Position numbers and translations under genes: made by a program | The notes under the pieces: generated by a model | Databases searched by the model: none | What the model saw: the letters and a program-made list of their open reading frames with translations, nothing else | What the model was told of the DNA's origin: nothing | Assembly (NCBI GenBank): GCA_017305715.1 | Contig: JAFKKG010000018.1 | Coordinates: 1-64,000 of the forward strand | Direction of reading: 5' to 3' | Source: Hyphomicrobiales bacterium | GTDB lineage: Bacteria > Pseudomonadota > Alphaproteobacteria > Rhizobiales > Xanthobacteraceae | Length of the DNA stretch: 64,000 nucleotides | Shown: positions 17,914 through 24,875 of the stretch, one piece after another | Layout: every line of letters begins with the position of its first letter | Position numbering within the stretch: the first letter of the stretch is position 1

Positions 17914-18824
17914 GCCAGGCTAATAGCTATCTCGACCTCAACCTGTTGCGCGTGTTCTTCGCGATCTGGGATCTTCGCAGCCTCACCGCCGCCGGCGAGC
18001 GTCTGGGCCTGACCCAGCCGGCTATCAGCCATGCCCTGCGGCGATTGAGAGAGCGCTTCGGCGACCCGTTGTTCGTCAGGGTGGCGAACCGCATGCTGCC
18101 GACGGATGCGGCCGTGCGTTTGCACGAGCCACTCGATCAGGCTTTCGAGCTGCTGAACCGCGCCTTGCAAAGCGGCATCGTATTCGATCCGCGCGCGACC
18201 GAGCGAACTTTTCGGGTGGCGATGTCCGACATCGCCGAGGTCTACATTTTACCCCGACTCATAAACGAGCTGGCGCGCATCTCGCCGTTCATCCGCGTCG
18301 ACATCGTCCCTCTGGAGCCAGATAGCGTGGTGAGCTCGATGCGTTCGGGCGAGATCGACCTCGCGATGGGTGCCGTCAACATGTCGGACAAGGATCTCGT
18401 CAGTATCGACACGTTCAAGGACCGATACATCTGCCTGGTGCGCGCCAATCACCCGATCGCAAAGTCCAGACTTACGCGTTCGAATTTTTCAAAGCTGCGC
18501 TTCTTCTTCGCGCGAACCACGTCTTCGGTCTACCAGCTCGCCGAGCAATGGCTCGCGGATGAAAACGTTCGGCCGCGGATCGCAGTTCGCGGACACTTTA
18601 CCGCGGCACCGGAGATCGTCCGCAATTCGGATCTCGCCGCTATTTTCCCAAGGCTGCTGGCGCTGGAACTGCACCGCGCCAAGGATTTCCGGCTGCTCGA
18701 TCTTCCGTTCGAGCTACCACCGATGGAGATCAAGATTCACAGCCACTCCCGCTTTGCCAACGACACCGGCATCAAGTGGATATGCCAGACCAGCACGGCC
18801 ATCCTGAGCAAGATCGGCGGCTAG
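17910..18824 (+). CDS. LysR-family transcriptional regulator (NahR/NodD-like)
   Basis: This is a 304-residue LysR regulator. The DNA-binding domain covers about 8-70, with LDLNLLRVFFAIWDLRSLTA and the recognition helix QPAISHALRRLRERFGDPLF. The effector domain covers about 95-300 (FRVAMSDIAEVYILPRLINE, then IDLAMGAVNM). It is divergent from the monooxygenase operon and convergent with the importer operon. Operator copies occur upstream of both operons, so it is the likely activator of the whole island in response to the pathway substrate. It appears to be translated from a leaderless mRNA. Confidence 0.93.
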   Translation: MSQANSYLDLNLLRVFFAIWDLRSLTAAGERLGLTQPAISHALRRLRERFGDPLFVRVANRMLPTDAAVRLHEPLDQAFELLNRALQSGIVFDPRATERTFRVAMSDIAEVYILPRLINELARISPFIRVDIVPLEPDSVVSSMRSGEIDLAMGAVNMSDKDLVSIDTFKDRYICLVRANHPIAKSRLTRSNFSKLRFFFARTTSSVYQLAEQWLADENVRPRIAVRGHFTAAPEIVRNSDLAAIFPRLLALELHRAKDFRLLDLPFELPPMEIKIHSHSRFANDTGIKWICQTSTAILSKIGG

Positions 18825-18845
18825 CGCGGATCTCGACGGCGCGCT

Positions 18846-19817
18846 TCACTTCCGGGGATCGAAACGGGTTGAGAAGGCCTCGGCAGGGACCGTGTCGAGA
18901 TAGCCGCCGCCCATGACTTCGTTTGCCAATCCACCGAAACGCCGCAGGGACGCGATGGTGGCTTCATTCCAAGTCGTCGTGTAGTCGGCGAGCACGCGCT
19001 CGCGCAGCAGCGCAATGGCGGCGGGTTCGAGCCCGTATTTCTTGCCGTAGGCTTCGAATACCTCGGGATGAGCCTTGATGTAGTCCAGCGCTTCGAGCCA
19101 TGCCTTCGTGAAATTTTTCAACGCTTCCGGCTCGGCCTTCATGAAGTCGTCGTTGGTCGAGTAGCCGATCCAGAGAAAATCGTCACCGGTACCGGCCTTG
19201 TAGGCGTCGGCGAGATTGCCGATGGACCTGTACTTGCCGGAGCCCTCGAGCTTGGCCGCGAGCGGATCGAACATAACGGCAGCGTCAATCTCGCCCTTGT
19301 CGAGCAAAGCGGGGAGCAGGCCGGGCCCGGCAAACTGCAGGTCCCCTGTCTTGCCCGGATCGAACCCGTGGAACTTTGACGCAATTACGCGAAACAGCAC
19401 GGTCGCGGTGCCGGCCGCTCCTGCGAAGGAGCCGACCTTCTTGCCCTTGAGGTCGGCGATACTCTTGATTGGCGAGGCAGTCGGCACGATGACGTCAACC
19501 GTCACTCCGCGCCCGACCGGGAATATCATCGTGACCGGCAAGCCCTTGCCCCGGAATTGAGCGATGGCGGTCCAGCCGCCGAAGCCTACATCGACATCCT
19601 TGCCGCGGATGGCCGTGAAGAGCCCATCGAGAGTCGGGTAGGCTCGGTACTCGGCCGCGATGCCATATTTCTTGTCGATGCCCTGGTCGATCATGACGCG
19701 TGACCCGATCTCGTTCAGGGATTGCGCAAGATCCCCGATCCGTACCTTGACCTGCGCAGTGGCAGTACCGGACGTGGCGAGCAGGACAGCGGCGAAAATA
19801 CCAAGACGGAACAGCAT
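18846..19817 (-). CDS. ABC importer substrate-binding protein (nitrate/sulfonate/taurine type)
   Basis: This 323-residue periplasmic receptor of the SsuA/TauA/ThiY-like group has a signal peptide to about residue 22 (SGTATAQ). The mature part has KVRIGDLAQSLNEIGSRVMI, a DVDVGFGGWTAIAQF segment and GKKVGSFAGAAGTATVLF, typical of the two-lobed NMT1-like fold. GGGAGAGAG precedes the ATG. It is the last gene of the amidohydrolase-permease-ATPase-receptor operon, 24 nt after the ATPase gene. The ligand is unknown. Co-regulation with a monooxygenase suggests an aromatic, heteroaromatic or organosulfur compound. Confidence 0.92.
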   Translation of the reverse strand: MLFRLGIFAAVLLATSGTATAQVKVRIGDLAQSLNEIGSRVMIDQGIDKKYGIAAEYRAYPTLDGLFTAIRGKDVDVGFGGWTAIAQFRGKGLPVTMIFPVGRGVTVDVIVPTASPIKSIADLKGKKVGSFAGAAGTATVLFRVIASKFHGFDPGKTGDLQFAGPGLLPALLDKGEIDAAVMFDPLAAKLEGSGKYRSIGNLADAYKAGTGDDFLWIGYSTNDDFMKAEPEALKNFTKAWLEALDYIKAHPEVFEAYGKKYGLEPAAIALLRERVLADYTTTWNEATIASLRRFGGLANEVMGGGYLDTVPAEAFSTRFDPRK

Positions 19818-19841
19818 ACTCTCTCTCCCAGATGCCAAAGG

Positions 19842-20660
19842 TCAGATGTTCATTCGGGCCGCGGCGTGGCGGTCGAGATCATCGACCAGGCTCGGTTCAT
19901 TTGCCGGGATTGCGGACGGGACAGGTTCGCGGCCGATCTCGGCGTCGAACGCCTTAATAAGGTCCCGGCTCAGCTCGAAAATGGCTGGATCGTCGTAGCT
20001 TCGCGGGCGGGCGATCGGGACGCGCATTTCGTGCCGGAACGCGCCGCCCAACATCACCAGGATCCGGTCAGCTAGAAAGCAGGCCTCGTAAGCATTGTGC
20101 GTGACGAAGACGATCGTCTTGCGCGTTTCTCGCCAGATCGAAAGAAGATCGGTGCGGATGCGGCGTGCCGTGATCTCGTCGAGCCCCGAGAAGGGCTCGT
20201 CCATCAGGAGAATGCCGGGTTCGACGCACAAAGCCCGCACGAGGGCGAGGCGCTGGGCCATGCCGCCCGAGATCTGGTGGGGATAGTAGTCGCGATATTC
20301 CGACAGGCCCGTCATGGCGAGATAGCGGGATTTCAGCTCGTCCCAGCGCGAGGCCGGCACCTTGCAGCCGGTGAGCGCGAAATCGAGATTCTGTTCGGCG
20401 GTCAGCCATGGCAGCAGGCGCGGCTCCTGAAATAAATAGCCGACGCGGCCGGCACTCACGCGAGCCTGCCCCTCGTAGACCTTGTCCAGTCCGGCGAGGA
20501 CATTGAGCAACGTCGATTTGCCGCAGCCCGACGGTCCGAGGATGCACAGGAATTCCCCCGCGCCGACCGATAGATCGAGGTCTTTCAAGACGGCACGGGA
20601 CGTGCCGTCGCGGCCCTTGAAGGTCTTCCGAAGTGACGCGACTTCAATTGCCGGATTCAT
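19842..20660 (-). CDS. ABC importer ATP-binding protein (SsuB/TauB type)
   Basis: This 272-residue ATPase energises the importer. Walker A is GPSGCGKSTLL at about 42-52, the Q-loop is in LFQEPRLLPWL, the signature ISGGMAQRLALVRAL is at about 130-144, and Walker B is ILLMDEPFSGLD. The start ATG overlaps the stop of the permease gene by 4 bases (ATGA), showing translational coupling. The C-terminal tail (about 235-272) is longer than the ATPase core needs and has no recognised domain. Confidence 0.93.
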   Translation of the reverse strand: MNPAIEVASLRKTFKGRDGTSRAVLKDLDLSVGAGEFLCILGPSGCGKSTLLNVLAGLDKVYEGQARVSAGRVGYLFQEPRLLPWLTAEQNLDFALTGCKVPASRWDELKSRYLAMTGLSEYRDYYPHQISGGMAQRLALVRALCVEPGILLMDEPFSGLDEITARRIRTDLLSIWRETRKTIVFVTHNAYEACFLADRILVMLGGAFRHEMRVPIARPRSYDDPAIFELSRDLIKAFDAEIGREPVPSAIPANEPSLVDDLDRHAAARMNI

Positions 20661-21397
20661 ACCGCTACCTGCGGGCGCCATGCGAAGATGCGCCGTTCAA
20701 TCGGTTTCAAGATGACGAGCTCGATCAAGAGCATGATGATGGTGAAGAGCAGCGTCCAGGCCAGCACCTGGCGCATGTCGGCAAGCTGGTACCAGTAGAA
20801 CAGCTTGAACCCGACGCCGTTTGGACGGCCGATCAATTCCACCAGGACCGTGATCTTCCAGATGATGCCGAGCCCGAAGCGCGCGGATGCCATCACATAG
20901 GGAAAGATCTGCGGCATGAGCACGCGGCGCACGATGGCCGGCCGTGAGGCCTCGAACACGCGGGCCATCGCGACGAGCTTGGTGTCGACGTTCTTCACGC
21001 CTTCCCAGATGTTGATCGTGATCGAAGGCGCGGCGGTAACGGCGATGGCGAGGATGGCGGCGCTCTCGTTCAGCCCGAACCACATGAAGGCCATGATGGC
21101 GTAACAGAGACTTGGCACCGTCAGTCCGATCATCACCCACACGTCGAGCACGGCCTCGGCGCGCCGGTTGAGTCCCATCAGGACGCCGACCGGAACGCCC
21201 AGTATCAGCGCGAGCAGGAGGCCGGCCACGACGCGCAACATCGTCATGGCGAGGTCGGTCCACAGGTCCCCTTTGACAATCTCGCCCCACAGGGTGCGCG
21301 CGGTCTCGATCGGACCGGGGAAGATTTCGGGCGGCAGCGTCAGGGACAGCAGCCCCCAAATAATGACCGCTGACACAAAGGAGACCAACTTAAGCAT
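20657..21397 (-). CDS. ABC importer permease (SsuC/TauC type)
   Basis: This 246-residue inner-membrane permease has about six hydrophobic segments, the first being LKLVSFVSAVIIWGLLSLTL. The ATPase-docking EAA loop is represented by EASRPAIVRRVLMPQIFPYV (about 150-170). The chosen ATG begins MLKLVSF and overlaps the end of the amidohydrolase gene by 8 bases, which ties the enzyme and importer into one operon. The longer frame adds 13 polar basic residues. Confidence 0.92.
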   Translation of the reverse strand: MLKLVSFVSAVIIWGLLSLTLPPEIFPGPIETARTLWGEIVKGDLWTDLAMTMLRVVAGLLLALILGVPVGVLMGLNRRAEAVLDVWVMIGLTVPSLCYAIMAFMWFGLNESAAILAIAVTAAPSITINIWEGVKNVDTKLVAMARVFEASRPAIVRRVLMPQIFPYVMASARFGLGIIWKITVLVELIGRPNGVGFKLFYWYQLADMRQVLAWTLLFTIIMLLIELVILKPIERRIFAWRPQVAV

Positions 21398-22781
21398 GGT
21401 TTTGACCCTGCATGACCTGCGCTGCCGGAAGAACAATGCCCGCGCGCGCCGCGCAGCGGCGTGCCACCCGCTCGGCCTCCACGAGAAGAGCGTCCTCGTC
21501 GACCGTCAGGACCTTGCGACCCCGCATGACGACGCGCCCATCGATCACGGCATCCCGGACGTCGCCGCCCCGCGCGCTGTAGACCAGCGCCTTCTCCGGA
21601 TCGAAGAGCGGCGCGAGATGGGGCTGCCTTGCCTCCACCGTGATCAGGTCGGCTCGCTTTCCGACCTCAATGGATCCCGCCTCAGGCCGCCCGATCGCGC
21701 GCGCGCCTTCTGCCGTCGCCATCCGCAGCGCGCGCGCGGCGGTGAGCGCGCGGGGATCGTTCGCAGCCGTCTTGGCGGTGGCGCAGGCGTATTTCATGCT
21801 CTCAAAAAGGTCCTGCCCGCAATTGGCCGCGGCGCCATTGGTGGCGACACCGCAGGTGATGCCCGCCGTCAGAAAATCCCCGATCGGCGGGAAACCGGTG
21901 CCCCAGAACAGACGCGTCTGGGGATCGAAAAGCACAGCGGTGCCGCTTGCGGCAAGCAGCTCGATTTCGCGCGGCGAAACGTCCGAGCAGGCAACGGCCT
22001 GGACGTCGGGACCCAGGCAACCGACCTCTTCGAGCAACTCGACCTGCCGGATCTCGCGGCCGAAATGGCGAGCGATCATCAGGTTGAACTCGGGCGACTC
22101 GGCCACGTGCATGTGGAGCGAAAGGCCGTTGTCGCGCGCAACCCGGCGCGTTTCACGGAACCCTTGCTCGTCCATGACCCAGGGCAGAAGCGGTCCGATC
22201 GACAGGCTGAGGCGGCCGCCCTCGGATCCGTGCCAACGTCCCGCGAGGCGTCCGACCCGCTCCGCCTGCTCTCTCGCGGTCTCGCAGAATCGCGGATCGA
22301 AATGACGCGCCTCGGTGGCGCGCGCGACAGTGCCCCGAAGTCCACTGTCGCGAAGAGCGCGGAACGCCGCGTCCTCGACATCCGCGGTAGCGTGCGGCGG
22401 CATGAAGATATTCTCGACCAGGCTCGTGTTGCCGTTCTTGATGTTCTCGACGCAACCGAGCAATTCAGCGACGTAGAGCGCCTCGTCGTCCATCGCGGCC
22501 ATCATCGGCATCAGAAGATCGAGCCATTCGAGCAGCCGTCGCTCCGGACCGATCGTGCGGCCAAACACCATGCACAAATGCGTATGGGAATTCACAAGCC
22601 CCGGGAGCACGATCTTCCCGGTGGCGTCAATGACGAGATCGCAATTCGGCACGGGATCGGCGGTGGAATGCTCGACGGCGACGATGTCGCGTCCCTCGAC
22701 TACAACCCGCCCATCCTCGATGACCCGGCCTGCCCGGTCCATCGTGAGCACAAGCCCATGCTCGATCGCGATGCGCTTCAT
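21390..22781 (-). CDS. Amidohydrolase (AtzA/TrzN/SsnA subfamily) with altered active site
   Basis: This 463-residue amidohydrolase-superfamily protein has the HxH motif (H66, H68 in NSHTHL) and the next His/Glu pair (H225, E228 in HMHVAES). The canonical AHCVH segment reads VACSD, so Ala264 replaces a metal histidine. The canonical GTDGAAS reads ATNGAAA, so Asn315 replaces the catalytic aspartate. TrzN-like enzymes tolerate loss of the aspartate, but loss of both is unusual. I start at the ATG giving MKRIAIEHG; a GTG three codons upstream, five bases after GAGG, is an alternative. It heads the importer operon and would act in the cytoplasm on the imported compound, if it is active. Confidence 0.85.
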   Translation of the reverse strand: MKRIAIEHGLVLTMDRAGRVIEDGRVVVEGRDIVAVEHSTADPVPNCDLVIDATGKIVLPGLVNSHTHLCMVFGRTIGPERRLLEWLDLLMPMMAAMDDEALYVAELLGCVENIKNGNTSLVENIFMPPHATADVEDAAFRALRDSGLRGTVARATEARHFDPRFCETAREQAERVGRLAGRWHGSEGGRLSLSIGPLLPWVMDEQGFRETRRVARDNGLSLHMHVAESPEFNLMIARHFGREIRQVELLEEVGCLGPDVQAVACSDVSPREIELLAASGTAVLFDPQTRLFWGTGFPPIGDFLTAGITCGVATNGAAANCGQDLFESMKYACATAKTAANDPRALTAARALRMATAEGARAIGRPEAGSIEVGKRADLITVEARQPHLAPLFDPEKALVYSARGGDVRDAVIDGRVVMRGRKVLTVDEDALLVEAERVARRCAARAGIVLPAAQVMQGQNHA

Positions 22782-22954
22782 CAACAACACCAAAGCCTCA
22801 CGGCCGCTCCTTGAAAATCACTCACGGTGACCTCATCGTCAGACGTCCCGATCCGGGCGATGAGATCAGGGAAAGTTCGACGTTCGATAACGCGCGGGAT
22901 TTGGTCTGCGCGCACGAATTGCCTGTTGCATCGAACCGGATACCCATTCCCGGA

Positions 22955-22983
22955 AAGATGTCCGCCTTCTCGAACTAAGTCAA
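22955..22983 (-). promoter_or_regulatory. Predicted promoter of the amidohydrolase/importer operon
   Basis: TTGACT (22978-22983) and CATCTT (22955-22960) on the minus strand are separated by 17 bp, exactly as at the monooxygenase promoter. It lies about 175 bp upstream of the amidohydrolase start. The -35 box falls inside operator copy B. Confidence 0.55.
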
Positions 22984-23009
22984 ATTCATGATAATAATTC
23001 TTTGCATGA
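22972..23009. promoter_or_regulatory. Operator copy B of the island LysR regulon
   Basis: It is 35/38 identical to copy A at 17876-17913, including an ATG in the same relative place (23006). Looser similarity continues for about 20 bp towards the amidohydrolase gene (GATGTC...GAAC). Its position indicates control of the importer operon by the LysR protein encoded at 17910. Confidence 0.65.
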
Positions 23010-23100
23010 ATTTGGATAATGAGATGGCCATCTCTGCTTGTTGTTTGGGCACCGCAAGCCTGCATTTGACCTTTCCTGAAACACGCGTCGTTCTGACGAT

Positions 23101-23220
23101 GAGTCCGTCAACCACCGCTCGCAGCCTGGCGTCCGCGCAGACGCCGATCCGGCTCATATCTGGCTGCGCGAGCATCTGTCGGAGATCGTCCGGGCGTTGC
23201 GCGGCGGCCTGCCGGGCGAG
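23101..23220 (+). pseudogene. C-terminal remnant of another LysR-family gene
   Basis: In one frame this encodes a tail ending ADADPAHIWLREHLSEIVRA, the typical C-terminal helix of NahR-like LysR proteins (DPAHxWLRE). The frame is not joined to the ATG at 23006 and nothing of the DNA-binding domain is seen. The intact island LysR ends differently (DTGIKWICQTSTAIL), so this is from a second regulator. It suggests a deletion at the right edge of the island. Confidence 0.55.
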
Positions 23221-23258
23221 GGCCAAGGGTGCCGCGCCGATTGCCGCGGGGTCCTAAG

Positions 23259-23816
23259 TCACCGCCCCCACACTTTGTCCTCACTCCAACCGAGTTCCGC
23301 GAACTCGGCCGCGCGCAGAGGGGCCTCTTCGGCGGCGAAGAACTCGTCGAGCTGCGGCGGGCTGACAGCGGTCGCGCTCAGCATCGCGTGCGCCTGACCG
23401 CGGTGATGGACCTGATGCTGGAACAGATGCAGCAGCAAGCGATCCGCCCGCTCCCGTTGAATGCGGCTGCCACGATGCACGTTGACGATGCGATCGAGAT
23501 CGGCGGTGCCGAGCCCCTCGACCAAGGCAATCAGCCGCCGGTCCATCTCGCCTTGCGCATCGCGAAGCAGGGGCACGGTTTCGCAGGGCTCCCGGTTGGC
23601 CCAGGCCGCCGGGCCCAGCGTGCCGCCTTCCATTGCGTCGATGTAGAAGCGGTCGATGATCAGGATGTGATTGAGCGTCGCGCGCAGGCTTGGAAAGAAA
23701 CCGGTGCGCGATGCGGTGAATTCGGCCTGCGACAGTGCGGCGCAGGCCGTCAGCAGGCGATGGTTGGCCCAGCCATTGTTGTAGGCCATCGAACGGTATG
23801 GAAGCATCGCATCCAT
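23259..23816 (-). CDS. DinB-family protein
   Basis: This 185-residue four-helix-bundle protein of the DinB/YfiT superfamily has putative metal ligands H50 (TLNHIL), H134 and H138 (HQVHHRGQ). Members include mycothiol- or bacillithiol-dependent transferases and many proteins of unknown role. The ATG giving MDAMLPYRS is chosen for its spacing of 9 nt from GGAG; a GTG two codons earlier is possible. It precedes no obvious partner; the VOC protein gene ends 20 nt upstream on the same strand and may be co-transcribed. A broken copy of its 3' end lies at 15721. Confidence 0.88.
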   Translation of the reverse strand: MDAMLPYRSMAYNNGWANHRLLTACAALSQAEFTASRTGFFPSLRATLNHILIIDRFYIDAMEGGTLGPAAWANREPCETVPLLRDAQGEMDRRLIALVEGLGTADLDRIVNVHRGSRIQRERADRLLLHLFQHQVHHRGQAHAMLSATAVSPPQLDEFFAAEEAPLRAAEFAELGWSEDKVWGR

Positions 23817-23836
23817 CGGCACTTTCTCCCACCGCC

Positions 23837-24799
23837 TCAGACCTTGACGAGGCGGACGCGCGTGCCCCAGGGGTCGGCGGCCTCCAGGCCATCAGCGAGA
23901 GCGGCGACCTGGACGCCAGCCTGGCGCAGGCGTTCTTCCCTTGCCGCAAGCAGATCCGGCTTTTCGATCTCCAGCGAAAACCAGGCAAGGCCGGTGGCCG
24001 CCTCGTCGCGGCGGCCGGCGCCGGCGCTTTGCCAGGTGTTGACGGCCAGATGGTGATGGTAGCGGCCGGAGGACAGGAAGGCGGCGCCGTTACGTGAGCG
24101 CGTCGGATCGAAGCCGAGGGTTTCGCGGTAGAAATGATCAGCCTTGGCGAGATCGCCGACGCGCAGATGCACGTGGCCGATGCGCAAGCCATCTGGCGCC
24201 CTGGCATAGTCGCTGACGCTTGTATTGGTGAGCGCGACGAGACTGTCGATGTCGAGTTGGTCGGTCGCCATCGTCACGGTGCCCGCGTCCCATTGCCACA
24301 GCGACGGATCGCGATCGGCATAGACCTCGATGCCATTGCCTTCGGGGTCGTCGAGATAGACGGATTCGCTGACGCGGTGATCGGCAAAGCCCGACAGCGG
24401 CACGCGGTGGATCGCGGCGTTGACCAGCCAGCGCGCGAGGTCCTTGCGCGTCGGCATCAGGAACGCGGTGTGATAGAGACCCGCCGCGTTGCGGGCTTCG
24501 GTCACCGCATCGGGACGGGCCTCGAGCGCCAGCAGTTTCACCCCGCCCGCGCCAAGCACGGCGCTGGTGGCGGAGCGCTCCATCACGGCAAGCCCGAGCA
24601 CGTCGCGATAGTAATCTGCCACGACATCGAGCTTGCGGACCCGGATCGTCACCATGCCGATCCGCATCGGCGTGCGGTTGGCGAAAGTTGGTCCGCCACC
24701 GCCCACCTCGGCCCGCGCCGCCGCAGCGGCAGCCGCCGCCAAGGAGGAGGCGCCGGCGAGATACAGCAAGGTGCGACGGGTCAGATCAGGGTTCATCAT
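23837..24799 (-). CDS. Tat-exported VOC (glyoxalase/dioxygenase-fold) protein
   Basis: This protein of about 320 residues carries a twin-arginine signal (DLTRRTLLYLAGASSLAAAA) and two VOC domains arranged as in CatE-like dioxygenases. Domain 1 (about 45-170) lacks the usual first His (GMVTIRV instead of GHVxLxV) but has DPEGNGIEVY. Domain 2 (about 200-318) has IGHVHLRV and YHHHLAVNTW, but its last ligand motif reads DPWGTRVRL, without the usual Glu. Export of such a protein by Tat fits a metal-loaded fold. Enzymatic activity is uncertain given the missing ligands. It shares a strand with the DinB gene, 20 nt away. Confidence 0.82.
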   Translation of the reverse strand: MMNPDLTRRTLLYLAGASSLAAAAAAAARAEVGGGGPTFANRTPMRIGMVTIRVRKLDVVADYYRDVLGLAVMERSATSAVLGAGGVKLLALEARPDAVTEARNAAGLYHTAFLMPTRKDLARWLVNAAIHRVPLSGFADHRVSESVYLDDPEGNGIEVYADRDPSLWQWDAGTVTMATDQLDIDSLVALTNTSVSDYARAPDGLRIGHVHLRVGDLAKADHFYRETLGFDPTRSRNGAAFLSSGRYHHHLAVNTWQSAGAGRRDEAATGLAWFSLEIEKPDLLAAREERLRQAGVQVAALADGLEAADPWGTRVRLVKV

Positions 24800-24875
24800 G
24801 CGTAGGGTGTCCGGGTTCAAAGAATTGACAGTCTATCATATTTGGCTGAGCCGCCCGCCTCTGCGCATTCGCGGA

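Noticed and set aside
15880-23258. Insertion sequence or transposase at the island edges
   Set aside because: No transposase frame, terminal inverted repeats or target duplication were seen; only gene fragments mark the edges.
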